From Isoetes taiwanensis (lineage: Eukaryota > Streptophyta > Lycopodiopsida > Isoetales > Isoetaceae), in contig JAJEKV010000008.1 of NCBI GenBank assembly GCA_021234155.1, positions 8,148,445-8,212,444 of the forward strand: a stretch of DNA of 64,000 bases. The letters are read 5' to 3'. A program made the position numbers and the translations under genes. This document shows positions 12,086 to 24,671 of this stretch, one piece after another. The notes beneath the pieces are model-generated. The model made no database searches and was not told where the DNA came from. It saw nothing but the letters and a program-made list of their open reading frames with translations. Position 1 is the stretch's first letter; each line of letters opens with the position of its first letter.

Positions 12086-12889
12086 GAAGGAAGGAAGGAA
12101 GGAAGTATATTTTAACGTCCGCGGAGGCCAAACTTGACCTATGAGACGGTACATGCAGTACACAAAGCAGATAAAACCACACCAAAAAGACAAATGCTAC
12201 TATACAATGTGTCCCTACTACTGGGATGAAAAAACCCCCACATGGGAGGAAAAACCCTGGTAGTAGGCTCTCAGATCCCTTGTCCTGTAAGGGATTCTCT
12301 GACGGTAGAGACTTGCAAAATGTAGGATGCGAGACGTGCAACCATTGGCGATGCCAGCAATTGATGCAAAGGTTGCTTAGAGCATCTAAGATCAGCATGT
12401 GTTGCTTTCGGATATGCGTATATGCGGACACTCTTGCGAGCATGGTGCTCATCCTCTACTATCGCGCATGTGGCAAACGGCATATTCTCTCATTGGGGAT
12501 TCTGCGCCCTCCATCACGTAGTCCAACGACACATTTTCAATTACGAGATGATGGGACCCGTCCTCACGGAGGCAATAGCTCTCCGTTTCTTCATAGATAT
12601 ATCGCTTTCAAGTACTGGTGTGGGCCATGTTCGGTGTTGGATTAACTGCGTGTAGTAGTGCTTTCTGTTTTAGGCTTTGCGCGTGGTGCATCCGCAGTGG
12701 TGGAAAAGCGCTCATTCGGATGTGCGATTTGTCCACGAGGCATCGGGCATAGCCACAATGGGCGGTAGTCTATAGACCGCGTTGCGAACCACCCACGGCG
12801 ATTGCTCTGCCATACCCTCTTCATTCGTTGTGGCTCTTGTGCCAATAACAAAGCCCTCCGGGGAAGGCGTTGTGCATCCATCTTTGGTG

Positions 12890-13620
12890 ACCTTGTGGAA
12901 ATATGCAAGATATGCGCGCATGGCCGGAATGTTGCGAGGGGCGGGAATCGAGTCTCATATAGCAAAATCGATAAAGGCCGTGTGTCCTTGATACCTAGGC
13001 GTATGTTAAGAAGGCCTTTTGCACCCTCTCTAGCTTATCCGGGTGTTCTTGCTAATTCTTTGGACCCAGACCTCTACCCATACAACATCTTGGTTCAGCG
13101 AGTGCTTTCACGAGCGGGTGTGCTCACGTGCCCGATCACATAGGTCTGATACGTAGCGGCTATTAACGCATAGCATACGGGGCTTTCCATCTGCGTGACC
13201 CGTCTTTCTACACGGTCATCCCATAACATGCTGGCGCAAAAGTCGATTCCCGGATACTTGAAGGTCCTTACAACATCCACCTTACGTCCTCTATAATAGA
13301 GATGCGGGATATCATCTTTAGGGGAGAGGGCTGCCGGAGCTTAGTTTACCGCGGGTTCCACCGTCATTCTGTTTGTATCAGAACCCACTAAGGCGTCCAA
13401 ATTTGTTGCATACTCACGGGCGTATGGGATAGCAAGTCTACATCGTGCATAGAGCAATTGCCTTATCTTGTATGCCTCACGGTGGCTGCGGGCCACCTTC
13501 CCCATGTTCTTGCATCCGGTCTCCAACTTGTCAATGTAGAGACCAAAGAGCGTTGGAGATAGCGGACATCCCTGTTTAACCCCTATGGTGCTAGCAACTT
13601 CGGGTCGATCGCGGGCAATG
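12890..13620 (-). pseudogene. LINE reverse transcriptase domain remnant
   Basis: On the minus strand, 13590-13510 reads STIGVKQGCPLSPTLFGLYI-D-K-L-E, the conserved RT block with the GCPLSP signature. About 13280-13230 reads TFKYPGIDF, the thumb K-Y-L-G-I block. 12920-12880 reads YFHKV, shared with YFQKV of the second LINE near 18415. The Y-x-D-D block expected between 13500 and 13300 is not legible, so the copy is inactive. Confidence 0.8.
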
Positions 13621-14709
13621 CGGCATATATCCCATCATAGAGTCTATAGATGACATTTTTGTAAGTCACATGGGGCATGCGGTGCACGCAAATCTTTGCC
13701 ACAGCGAGGTTGAGGGACCGTATCATATCTTGATCTTGAAATCTGAGAAGCGGTGATGCAGTCCGCGCCCGCTCATTGCAGTAGCTTCCATAAGGATTAC
13801 GAGTGAATATATGGTGATTGTAGAGGGAAGTGAAGCCCGCCTGTGGCCTGCGCCTCCGACTTCCTCATTACACCGAGTTAACTTCTTCTCCACCACACGC
13901 TAAAAGCTTTGCGGTAATGGGCTCACCATGATCATGCGGTAATTAAGCCCGAATCATCCCTATTACGTCTTATGAATTGGGTGACCTTGCTAACCATCCA
14001 CTCTCAGGGAGGCCCTCCCTTATGGCACGGTTAATGATCATTTGTCGGAGGCCCTAGCAAGGCTGGCCCACCCCATTTCAATAACTTCGGCTTGGGAAGT
14101 CCGCAAGTCGCCGGCTGCCATTAGCCGGTGTCTAAGGCCACGGTTGGATGTCTTCCTCAGGTGAGCTGCAACATTTCTCCTACGTCACGGAACCCGGCGG
14201 TGCTCTGGGGATCATACGGCTCCTCCAGCGATGCATCCCTTTGGTCTCACGGTAATATTGCCGGTGGTTGATGCCTCTTTGTACAACACCCCTCGCCCGG
14301 AAAGGCTTTATTTCGATCATCAACAAATCAAACATCGCGGCTGGATGAGTGCGCAATGTATGCATGCTTTTGGATTTCAAGAATGCTCTATAGTCTGAAT
14401 GGCTGGCTTTGCATAGCTGTGGATCTAAGGCAGTAGTTGGGTCTTTAGAGCCTTGCACTCGGCGTCAAACCGGGGATTACGAGGGCTGTGCGGTGTCCAT
14501 TCGCGCGGCGATCCCTCAGCGCAAAGCATGCACTAGGCTAGCGTGAGTAAAGGCCTTTACAAGCCATTCCCACCTATCGCGTAGCGTGCAAAGGGCATCA
14601 ATCCCCTGCGGTTCACGTTCCAACCGAACTCATATTACGCTTTGCTTTCGGTGGTCGGGGTGTATCTCAACCCACGATGGTTTCTACCTACGTGATTGCG
14701 CTCTTTGGT

Positions 14710-15540
14710 GCTCCCAATCCAAAGTGACATAAAGTGGATAGTGGTCAGAAACAAAGCCTCCTCATCTCTGTTAGGTGTGCCAATTGAGAGCTCGCTGATC
14801 ATGTCAAGTCCTACCCTTTGGAGCAAGGAGATAGTCTACCCGCTAGCTCCACCATCATGTCTATATCGGCTCTTGCAAGTAAAACCCCGATTGCGGCCAT
14901 CGATCATACCATTGCCTCGCTACCATGTCAAAGACACGACAGAGTTGAACCAACTCCTTTCAAAGCGTTGGTAGTATCTTGAGCTATGCGGCATGTTGGG
15001 GGTGCTTATTTGTTTCAAGCGAGTGGGTCGAGAATCGGCCTCTCCACGGAAGGTAACCGGCTACCGGTATGCGGTCGCGGGCATTGAAATCTCTAACAAG
15101 AGCACATGCCCTTGCTGGCGATATTGCTCTATGTCATCATACGAGATCTCTATAAGGCATTTGTACATCCGTTAATGCGCCTCACGGACTGGTAGAACTT
15201 AGAGGTTTGCATGGGGGTATATAACGACATGCAATAAATAATGGGCGATCTTTGAGGCTCCGGTATTCTCACCCGCAGTAGCGGTTAAGTCTGTCGACCT
15301 TGTGGGCGAGAATGTGGCTGCTATGGCATCTTTGAGTAGCATGCCACCCCTCCATATCCTAAGCTTGCCATGGCGCATTAGCGGCGAGAAGCTTCGGTAT
15401 CGGGGATGTCCGTGGTGATGCCCACGATATTCCCATGTCTCTTGCAAAGAAGATGATGTCCATACATAGCGATCCCAACAAGGCCTTTGCCCTTCTTCCG
15501 GGGAATCCCCTACGAGTTCCATGATACAAGTCGAAGAACC
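14710..15540 (-). pseudogene. LINE AP-endonuclease domain remnant
   Basis: On the minus strand the start reads R-L-V-S-W-N-S at 15530-15508, then after a frame change SLQETWEY at about 15450-15425 (the L-Q-E-T active-site block). The C-terminal S-D-H block reads GFVSDHYPLYVTLDW at about 14755-14711. The order and spacing fit an APE-type endonuclease in front of the reverse transcriptase. Multiple frameshifts. Confidence 0.75.
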
Positions 15541-17302
15541 TTGTCCCTATCTTTGCTGTGGCGGTTGTCTGCACCAAACTCGAGGAGGTTGGGGGGTAGT
15601 TCAGTGGTGCCAGAACTTGGGTCACGGTTGTTGCATCACGGTTTGCCGTCTTGGAGGTGAAGGGGTAGATGTCCTGGCCCCATCGCCCATTTGCCTCTGC
15701 CTTTTGTTGTTGGCGGAGGTACAAACACCTTCATCTTGCCATTAACCAAGCACTGCTGATCCCCTGCTTTGTCGACTTGCGATTTTTGTGAACTCCTCTC
15801 GTCTCTCCTTTTTGTTGCCTTTGGGTAAGATCGTGTCCAAGTATATTGATGTCCCCTTCAACCCCGTAGGCTAGTAGCGTTGCAGCAATAGAGTCTTGGA
15901 TGCACGGTCCAACTCTTGGAATTTGACCGGTCGGGGTCTCATGTTTGGCCCCAGACGGCTCAATTGGGTTTCTCACCCAAATCTTTGCCGGTTGTAGTCT
16001 GTCTAGCACCGGGGCATTAAGCAGCCGGCGGATCTTCCCCATGATCTTCGGGCAAGCCCGGGACAATGAGGTTCACCCGGCCCGGGATTGGCGATCTGCT
16101 CCCTCGCGAAGGACCTGCGATTCCACTGGGCCACCTACGCCTCCGGCATTAGGCGCCTTGTTGATCTTTGCCTCGAAGGCGTGCACATTCGTTTCATCTC
16201 CGGGCGGAGATCATACATCTCTCGGTGAAACTTCGGCCATCCCCTCTTCTCTAGGGCGAGAGCACGGGTCTTTGCTTCGTCCTTACGGTTGTCTCTTTTC
16301 TAGGGTGTCAACCTTGCTTGCATCGATGCATTCTAGCTTCATGATCCAAAGGCGGAAACTGCGGTAGCCAAGCGTGTAATCTGTTCCCTTTGCTTTACTG
16401 ACTCTCTACGCAATTGTGATATCTCATCGTCACTGGCGATGGATCCTATCAATCCATTTGGGTAACCTCATTCGGTGTTTGAGATGTTGCCATGAATTCA
16501 CTTCTTAGCGGCGGCGATACCGGTGCTTGTGCGCTCGAAGTCGGCCAGCCAAAGCGGTCATTCAATGGGCTTTTTGCTCTTCTAATGTGGAGATCCGTTC
16601 TCTCTCCTTCACCAAGCTGTTTCTTGAGGATGGCTCTTGTTGGTGGGTGTCTCTTTGTGCCTCCATACTTGCCAACCTATCACATGCTGGCGTCAACTTT
16701 GCCTCCAAGGCTGCATTATATTCTCGGACTGCGTGACATGCTTGCGAGGGAGAGGAGCCCTCTCCATTCGTGCTTTCCTTCTTTAGTGCATGCGGCTTTT
16801 CTTCCATTGTTTGTTGTCGAGAGTCCGCGTCACGGGTCATTTAGAGTCTCACTACTTGCAAGTCTGAACACGAGACCAAGTCTATTGTGAAGTCCACGAT
16901 TCTGAAACCAAAGCTCCCCAAGCTCCGGATATGATCGAAGCGTGTGGCCGGCACCCGGCTTGAGGGGGTTTTCAGGCGTTTTATTGGCAGCCCGAAATCT
17001 ACAATTTTACTTCGGAAATATGACTCAACCACATGCAAATCACATACCTACTGAAAGGTCTCTGAGAGGGCTTTCCAGCATAACTAAATTTCAGCTGAAG
17101 CGGACTCACGGATCTCTAGATATGATCGAAGCGTCGCGACCCGGGACCGTCTTGGCGCTTTAGGGTTTCGGGGGCCGGATGTGCGATCAGGAAAAGACTT
17201 ACATGTCTTTACAAAGATCTGCATCGCCGGCGGAGGCAAGCAGCCGCTTGCTCCGGATAAGATGGCAAATGATGTAACTTTTGCATGTATTTAAGGGGAA
17301 GT

Positions 17303-17640
17303 TTGAAGGTATAAAGAACTTTTGCATGTATTTAGGGGGCATGATTTTGGTTTAGGAAAACATGTCCATGCCGATAATATCAAAACTAAATTCCATGTGA
17401 TGTTTAAACTAGAATTCCATGTGATGTTTATCTCGGAAGTATACTTATAGATATATATGCAAAATGTAGAAGCATCAAAGAAGCCTCCCAAGTATTTGAC
17501 ATAATGATTTCAAGAGACACAGTAACATGGAACATATTGATTTCAGGTTATGCTGAGAATGGGCTTCTTTTTCATTGTTTAGAGTCATGCAAAATTATAT
17601 GAAGCCAAATATTACTTCTGTAACTACTTTATCTGAGGTC
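17303..17640 (+). pseudogene. PPR relic, 3' portion after the LINE
   Basis: Starts with the target-site duplication. It then gives G-L-G-K-H-V-H-A-D (17345-17380), S-I-L-I-D-I-Y-A-K-C-like sequence with frame changes, and about 17470-17570 reads EASQVFDIMISRDTVTWNIL followed by ISGYAENGL, an ordinary PPR L/S-motif pair. MKPNITSVTTLSE follows at about 17598-17638. Two 24-bp direct repeats at 17385-17432 (AATTCCATGTGATGTTTA twice) cause a local expansion. Confidence 0.8.
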
Positions 17641-17754
17641 ACATCATACATAAATGTAAATAAATGATTTTGACTTTATGGGCTTTCAAATATCCATATA
17701 TCTTAAATAAATAGCTGACTTCATTTTCATTTTAGATATCAAATAAATGTTAGA

Positions 17755-19020
17755 ATAAAATAGAATAGAATAGATTTTTTATAGATCACGGAGGCCTGAT
17801 TGGCCTATGGGACCCAAACAAAAAAGCAGCAAAGCGTATTCTTGTCGGGATTAAAACCCCCACCTCGAGAAGGTTTTTCGAGGAAAAACCTAGCAATAAT
17901 AAGTATCTTTGGCATCTTTGTACAATTGTATAGAACGGTTCAATACTGTCGGAGGACCTAAGCGAGTGGTGCATCCATAACCTCCAGGAGGTATGACCCC
18001 AACAAACCCATTGGGCCGTATTAAATAACTCATGCAGCGGTTGGCCCGACACTAGTGTCGAACATACGCTCTCGGATATGGGCAAATCTTTGAAGGCGAA
18101 TCTGGAGGGCATGACATTCATCCTCAATGGCCACGGTGGCAACACTAGCAAAACCTTTCCTCCGTGCTTCGAGCCCAACATCTGTCACCGGTCGAGAGGC
18201 GATGTGCATCGTCGCGAATGGAAGCTATAAGTCTAGCAGCTTCTTCATGGGCAAATGGGGTGTACAAGTATTGGTGTGGGCTTCTCATGAGCCTAGGATT
18301 GACTTCTGGCGATGGTGTGCCAGGTTCGGTGGGGGCTTTGAGGCATTGGGGACCCATCGCTATGGTCAAAGCAAGGTTGGGAAAACGTGTATCACCTATA
18401 GCGACCACCTTTTGGAAGTAACTGATATGGCGTTCCAATGCAGGCCGTTGAAGGGGTAGAAAACCTGTCTCCTAGAGTAGGATCTGGTATGGGCTGTGGA
18501 CTTTACTCAAGGGCTACCGTGCCAAAGAAGGCTTTACGCACCTTTCGAGGTCATTCAGTGTATTGAGGGATATCACCCGGCCCCACACTTACGCCCCATA
18601 CAAGAGGACCCGGCTCGACCAAGACCCGAAACAAGTGTGACTGGTGGCCCCAGGCATACAACTCTGCCTTGTGGCTATTGTTCTACATGGCATATAGTGC
18701 TTTCCAACCTGCCATGACCCTTAACGATGGCGACATCGGTGGATGGTAGTAGAGAACTTCGATTCCCAAGTACTTGTAGGTGGGAGCCACCTCTACATCT
18801 TGTCCACAGTAAGTGAATGAGGGAAGCCTTGGGCGGCGGGATGATGAAACTAAGGCACACCCTAGTTTTGGCCAAGTTAACTTCGCATGCTAGTGAATCG
18901 GCAAAAAGTGTCAAAACATCCGGTGGCGTTATGCTGGGGCGTAGACCAAGAGGTTGACATCGTCGGCATATATGAGTTGCCGGTTTGTGTGATGCATGAG
19001 ATGGGCACGCCCCTCCATGC
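17755..19020 (-). mobile_element. Second LINE, 5'-truncated 3' portion
   Basis: On the minus strand: QLIYADDVNLL (catalytic Y-A-D-D) at about 18983-18950, EVNLAKTRVCL at about 18880-18845, TYKYLGIEVLY at about 18790-18755, and YFQKVVA-type sequence near 18415. The 3' end is related to that of the first LINE (GGCCTCCG followed by an A/T-rich end). The sense-strand tail here is (TATTC)n, seen on the plus strand as TAGAATAGAATAGAATA-like repeats at 17752-17775. Decayed and lacking the endonuclease. Confidence 0.85.
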
Positions 19021-19420
19021 TCGGATGGGTAGCCCTACGTTAATGATAATTTTTGTCTTTGGAATCTCATCATTCTTGGCTACAAACTCCTTTGAACATT
19101 TATCACACTTTAGTCTTCCATCACCATGTATAATATGATCTTGGATTACCTATTCTAAAATCACGAGTCACCCTAATCCCATAGGTCTTCTTAGACACCC
19201 TTGAGCCCATAACCTAGTTGGCCTTAAAATGCAAAGCTGGGATAATACATTAAAATCAATTGAATACCAGCCAATATAGATTTATATTACAAAAAGACAA
19301 AACAACAAAATGCATTGTATATTGGCGATATGATACTAGCTGGAACTTTTCATCCCATGCATATATGGAGCAAAGTTACAATCACGCAGTATTGCAAGCG
19401 ACCTATCGGAAGTGTTTGAG
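19021..19420. other. No recognised feature
   Basis: Spacer between the LINE remnant and the copia LTR. No coding or RNA signal recognised. Confidence 0.4.
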
Positions 19421-19422
19421 AT

Positions 19423-19608
19423 TGTTGTGAGGTCCGATAATGAGTCGGCATATTCCACGTCACCCCAAAGGGCATGGTATTAATGAGATGCATCTTATAT
19501 TAGTTTGATTTTCTCTCTTTTTTTGTTATCACGGTCATTCCTCCTCACGTAAGCTTCTGGCAAGGGCTATTCTTGCCTAATCCATTATATATCATTCTTT
19601 TATTCTAT
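19423..19608 (+). repeat. Probable 5' LTR of the copia element
   Basis: The right edge is fixed by the primer-binding site TGGTATCAGAGCC at 19612-19624 (complementary to initiator tRNA-Met, typical of plant copia). The left edge, at TGTTGTGAGG, is a guess. The end sequence CCATTATATATCAT near 19580 recurs at 23248-23262. Confidence 0.5.
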
Positions 19609-19611
19609 AAT

Positions 19612-22600
19612 ATGGTATCAGAGCCCAGAAATGGGTTCTAGGAAGCAGAAAAAGGACTTGACTGCTCTTAGGGTTCAAAGGGCTATTATCAGAGTAAATC
19701 AGAGGCTGCACCAATGAAATCTTAGGAAGAAAAAAAGGCGGAGAATCAGGAGAAAATCCGTACTTGAAAGACTAAGATTCAATTAAAAGATTAAATTTCA
19801 GAAGATCTTTTTAGCGTGGTAGATGAATCTGAGAAAAAGCCCATAGATGCAGCAGAATTGGTGAAGTGGAAGTTGAAGAACAAACAAGCCATGGCAATAA
19901 TTGGGCTTGGGTTAGGAGACTCCCAGATACATTCATGCAGATCTTACAAAAAGTGCCAAAGAAGTTTGGAAGACATTGGAGAGTATTTTTGATGCTCAAG
20001 CCAAGAATTCCAAAGTGTTATTGAAAAGGCGACTTTTGATTTGCGTGTATGAATGAAGGGGAGAATTTGGCTGATCATGTCAATCAGCTAAGATCACTCA
20101 TGCACCAACTTCTTTGGAATTAATGCTTCGTAGATGATGAAGATGCCAAATGAGTGTTGTATCATAGTCTTCCTCCATCGTACAGCAATGTAGTGACAAC
20201 TCTGCCAGATATACGATTGCCTAAGTCCGGATCGAGATCGAGCGAAGGCAGTGGTGGAGGATTCCTTCTCAATGGCAGTGTTTGTCAAACAAAAGTCTCA
20301 AGACTTCAAACGTAGCAGTGAAGGAGTTGATTTGAAGGCTAAAAAGGAAAAAAGCAGCACCAATTTTAATTCCAAGAACCGAGCCACAAGTAGTAAGTTC
20401 TCTAGAAAAAACATCCTTTCGATTTGCAAGAAAAAGGGATTATGTAATTCTTGCAAGCAGCCGGGGCATTATGCTCAGGAATGCCCAACTCACCTTGAAA
20501 AAGGTAAGGAAAAGGCATTTACTGCAGAAATGGATGAAGAGAGAAGCTTTATGGCTAGATGTGGGAATCAGCCTGTTAAAGATGGGCAGCATATCATATG
20601 GATGGATTTTGGAGCACCCAACACATGTGTCGAGTAGAGAATTATTTCTTAGAATTGCTGCCTGCACAAGGAACAAGAAAAGTTGAGATGATTTTGGACA
20701 CTTTATTTTAGGAGTTGGAAGAATCAGAATCTCATTAGCAGGAGGCATCAAGAGGATCATACAAAATGTCCTCTACGTACCAGAAGTAACAAAGGTTTTA
20801 CTATCCATTGGAGTGCTTGCAGATCTTGGATACACAGTATGGTTTGATCAGAGAGGTTGTTAAATCTTGACAAAAGACATACAAGTGGTGGCTTTTGGAG
20901 TGCGGCATGCATTTCTCTATTGCCTGGATGCTCATGTAGAAGAGAATGTACAGCCTAGAGCAAAAAGTATGATGATGGTTTAGGGAGAGAATCAGTAGTT
21001 GGCACTTTGGCATAGAAGACTTGGACACTTTGATCCCAAAGCTATAGTGGAGATGCATAAACAAAATATAGTTGATGGGCTAAACATCACAACGTACAGA
21101 CCCCTCTCACAATGTGATGCACGCATCTTAGGGAAGCTTAGGAGGAAGCCATTTCAAAGAGGCAAGTTTGAGCATGCTGCAGTACCGTTAGAGATTGTAC
21201 ACATTGATATTTGTAGCTCCATGACTCCAGACAATCTTGGACACAAAAGATACTTCATCACATTTATCGATGACTATTGTATGTACTTGATTGCCAATAA
21301 ATCTGAAACTCTCTCTATATTTCATATTTATGTAGCCTGAGTTCAAGTGGAGACAAATAGAAAAATTCAAACACTTTGGACTGATAGGGGCGGTGAGTAC
21401 ACATCTTGTGCTTTTATGTCCTATTGTCAGATGCAAGGAATTCAGCAGCAATTTACAACCCCATACACACCTGAGCAGAATGGGTAGCTGAACGTATGAA
21501 TAGGACATTAATGGGGGCCACAAGATGTATGTTGGCATATTCAGGTTTTCCAAAGACATTTTGGGGAGAAGCTTTAGCAACAACAACATCCATAAAGCAT
21601 CAAGTGATGGCGTACAGTCATGGGAAGTCTCCTGAGGAAGTTTGGACAAACAAGAAACCAAATATTGAGAAGATGTGGATATTTGGATGTCTAACCTATC
21701 ATATTCCAAAGAGAAAGGAGAAGAAATTGGATTTTTAAAACACAAACTGCAATCTTTGTAGGATATGGAAAAGCTAAAAGAGGTTACATATTATATTCAA
21801 TGGAAGATCATCGGTTCTCCTATTGTAGAGATGTAAATTGATGAGCAGGAAGTTGGTCCAGATATTGGGCCTCAACGCCCATTCTTAACAGATTTAAATC
21901 CAGCACCCGGCTTCCATCAAGTGGGAGCACATGTTTTGGGAGCACATCAAACAAAGTGGCTCATCGAGGCTGAGAATGCGTCTTAGAACCATATGTTACA
22001 AGAGCTGGTTGCATGAAGCCAAGCGTATGTGATAAAACATCCATTTCCCAATCAAGAGGAAGCGGTTGTACATGGCACATGCTGATCCGGTTGTTCTTGA
22101 ACCTAATTCTTTTTGTAGAAGCTTTGTCGAGGCATTATCTTTGATGAATAGGCGAGCTCTTTGTTGATGCAGAATTTGACTCCTTACAAAAGAATAACAC
22201 TTGGCGCCTCATTCCATTACCTCAAATGCAAACTTTTGTAAGTTGTAAATGGCTTTTTAAGGTTAAATATAAATCGATGGCACAATTGAATGGTTTAAGG
22301 CGTGTTTAGTAGCCCGGGGGTTTACACAAGTTGAGCATTTGGAATTTCGAGACTTTTTTCTCTAGTTGTCAAAATGGTTTCCATTCGAGTGTTATTGAAT
22401 TTAGCGGTAACACTTGATCTTGAAGTCCATCAGATGGACGTCAAGACCGCATTCTTGAATGGAGAACTAGATGAAGACATCTATATGAATTAGCCGGAGG
22501 GATATGTGCAATCAGGGTCTGCAAGCTTGTATGTAAACGGAACCGTGCCATCTATGGCCTAAAACAATCTCCTAGACTATGATACCAGCTTATGGATGGG

Positions 22601-23225
22601 TATCTTGCATCATTGGGCTTTAAAAGAAATGGGGCAAATTCTAATATTTATGTGTGTCAGTAAGGCACACGTTGTTTTGTCATTGTTGCTCTATATGTCG
22701 ATGATTGTATTCTAGTAAGCAACAATTTGGCATCATTGGAGAACTTGAAGAAGCAGCTCAGCTCCAGATTTGACATGACAGATTTAGATGAGATCCATTA
22801 TTGTCTTGGAATACACGTGCTTCGAGACAGGGAGAGAAAGCAACTTATTATGTCTCAAAGCCGTTATATCTAAGACATGCTTGTACGCTTTGGCAAGAAT
22901 AGTTGTAAGCATGTTAGTGCACCCATGGAAACAGGTCTGAAATTGTCTAGAGATGATTTGCCAAAGAGTTCAGAAGAGCAAGAGAATATAAAATCAGCCC
23001 CTTATCGTCAGGTGGTTGGCAGCCTTATTTATGCAATGGTTTGTACAAGACCAGATCTTTCGTATGTAGTGGGAGTCACTTCACAGTTTATGAATAATTC
23101 CGGAGCATTACATTGGCAAAGTGTGAAATGAATTATGAGGTATGCTTTGAAGGAAGAGAGAAGCCATGGCTTGTGGGATATACTGACGCTGATTGGGCAG
23201 GGGATTCTGATACTAGGAAGTCCAC
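19612..23225 (+). mobile_element. Ty1/copia retrotransposon, decayed
   Basis: Domains are in copia order with many stops. Gag is at about 19800-20110 (VKWKLKNKQAMAIIGLGLGD). A CCHC zinc knuckle CNSCKQPGHYAQEC is at about 20443-20484. The protease DSGA-like site has become W-M-D-F-G-A at 20601-20618. GAG-pre-integrase LWHRRLGHFDPKAI is at 21003-21045. Integrase follows, with VHIDIC at 21197, FITFIDDY at 21258 and TPYTPEQNG at 21458, then M-N-R-T-L-M-G-A-T-R. Reverse transcriptase shows MDVKTAFLNGELDEDIYM at 22433-22487 and LYVDDCILVSNN at 22692-22726. RNase H reads GYTDADWAGDSDTRKST at 23179-23229. RNase H is cut off at the S-T-S-x-Y block by the junction with the LTR remnant. Confidence 0.95.
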
Positions 23226-23275
23226 GTCTAGCTATTCTTGCTTAATCCATTATATATCATCCTTTTATTACGTAA
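23226..23275 (+). repeat. 3' LTR remnant joined to RNase H
   Basis: AGCTATTCTTGCTTAATCC followed by ATTATATATCAT-CTTTTATT matches the last ~45 bp of the 5' LTR (19567-19605). Everything between the RNase H core and this point, including the rest of RNase H, the polypurine tract and most of the 3' LTR, is deleted. Confidence 0.75.
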
Positions 23276-23279
23276 TAAG

Positions 23280-23660
23280 AAGGATCTATGTTTATCTAGT
23301 GCAAGAGTGCAGAGACATGCAAGTGGTAAGATCGTGACTTGCATTGGTGCAAATGCATATCTTGGATCAATTGACATAATATCGACACGATACATGGTCC
23401 AAGGTCTTGTAAACTTGATTTTTTTGGCCATCATCTTCATCACATTCCAATGGGCAGGCTTTACTTGCATTATTATCTTAGTCCTCACAGTTCCCTATAT
23501 CAAAAGTCCTTGGGAAAGTCCAGACAAATATTATGACTAATCAGGACAAGAGGTTGAGTTTGACAATAGAGGATTTACATAGTATGATAGATGTTTTGAG
23601 CAAGGGACTAAAATTGCCCAAGAAAATTGTAATCATAATTGAAAGGTAAGTCCTCGAGGG
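23280..23660 (+). pseudogene. ABCC transporter first membrane domain fragment
   Basis: The translation reads LCLSSARVQRHASGKIVTC, then NAYLGSIDI, then a hydrophobic run NLIFLAIIFITFQWAGFTCI-type (about 23410-23510). After a frame change it reads NQDKRLSLTIEDLHSMIDVL (about 23540-23600). This fits the first transmembrane domain of ABCC (MRP) transporters, where S-x-x-x-R-x-x-x-x-S-G-K-I-V precedes a pair of helices and D-x-R-x-x-x-T-x-E-x-L follows. The copia remnant abuts its 5' side. No ATP-binding domain is present in the window. Confidence 0.6.
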
Positions 23661-24671
23661 AACTCTAAAGTGTAGTACAAGCTAATCATCAAATATGTAG
23701 CAGGAGGTTTTTTTTGTGATTTTATGCGCTTTTTGGCCATGGTTTTCATATGATTTTATGGGCATATTCACGTGGACGTACTAAACAGTATTTTTAGAGT
23801 GCACTCAATTGTTAGCCATTGATTTTAAAGAAGAGGGAAAATCGTGTGGTTATGGGGCTTTTATTGTTAATATTAGGTTTGTCAAATATTAGGTTAATAT
23901 TAGGGTTTCGGATTTGCTTGTAGAGACCAGCATTTAGATCCGGTAGGAGATTTCTGATATTGGGCCAGGGTAGAAACGGGTAGCTAAATCGGCCACAGCT
24001 GGGTGGATTGACAACTACAGCTGCAAAACCCGAGCTCCATGTAGATTAGGAAGAGTTTTTGTTTGATCTGATAAACCATGGCTAAGTAGAGCCGACAGCA
24101 CCAAAAGAGGGTTGGCCTGGAAAGAACAGGTAGAAGCTTATTGGTTGAAACAAAAGAGGCTAATCTTTTGTTTGAGAAGATATTTGGGGAGATCGGATCA
24201 TTTGGGGCGGCAACCTGCAACAAATTGGTTTCTACAAATCAGCTTCCTCAACTCTCAGTTCTCCTGAAGCTCCGATTTGTCGAGCGAGGCTGCGATACCT
24301 CTTTGGATGACATATTGGCGGCGGCATTGACCACCCTGCAATCCTTTTATCCGGCAAGAGCATCGGCTGTGACTTATTCGTGGCGAAGTAAGTGATTGGA
24401 GAAGCCTCCCTTGTTACGCTCTTGGCGGAACCATCTTGCGACATTAAGCGTCCTTTGATTCGACATTTATATGAAAGGTCGAGAGCTTTCTATTGAGTTT
24501 CGAGCCTTGGATAAGTTGGAATGATATCTTGATTCCTCAATCCATGTTGTAAAGGTGTGGTTGTATCTATTTGAGATGTTTGTAGTTCTAGATAAGTTTC
24601 CATTTTCTTACATAATTTTACATTAGCGGACAACAATATCACAGTAATGATGACATTATCAATTCCTTTTG

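Larger units (their letters stand above)
12086..17302 (-). mobile_element. LINE (non-LTR retrotransposon), nearly full length, decayed
   Basis: Bounded by a 14-bp direct repeat (12072-12085 and 17303-17316). The element reads right to left. The 5' region has a coiled-coil, charged ORF1-like stretch (about 16840-16562), followed by an AP-type endonuclease (about 15540-14710) and a reverse transcriptase (about 14400-12650). The 3' end (left) is not poly(A): next to the target repeat lies (GGAA)n at 12085-12105, so the element's sense strand ends in (TTCC)n. Frames are broken throughout. The base composition is visibly more GC-rich than the flanks. A related element lies at 17755-19020. Confidence 0.85.

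Noticed and set aside
12226-16890. Long open frames on the plus strand between 12.2 and 16.9 kb
   Set aside because: They are antisense shadows of the minus-strand LINE and have no domains of their own.
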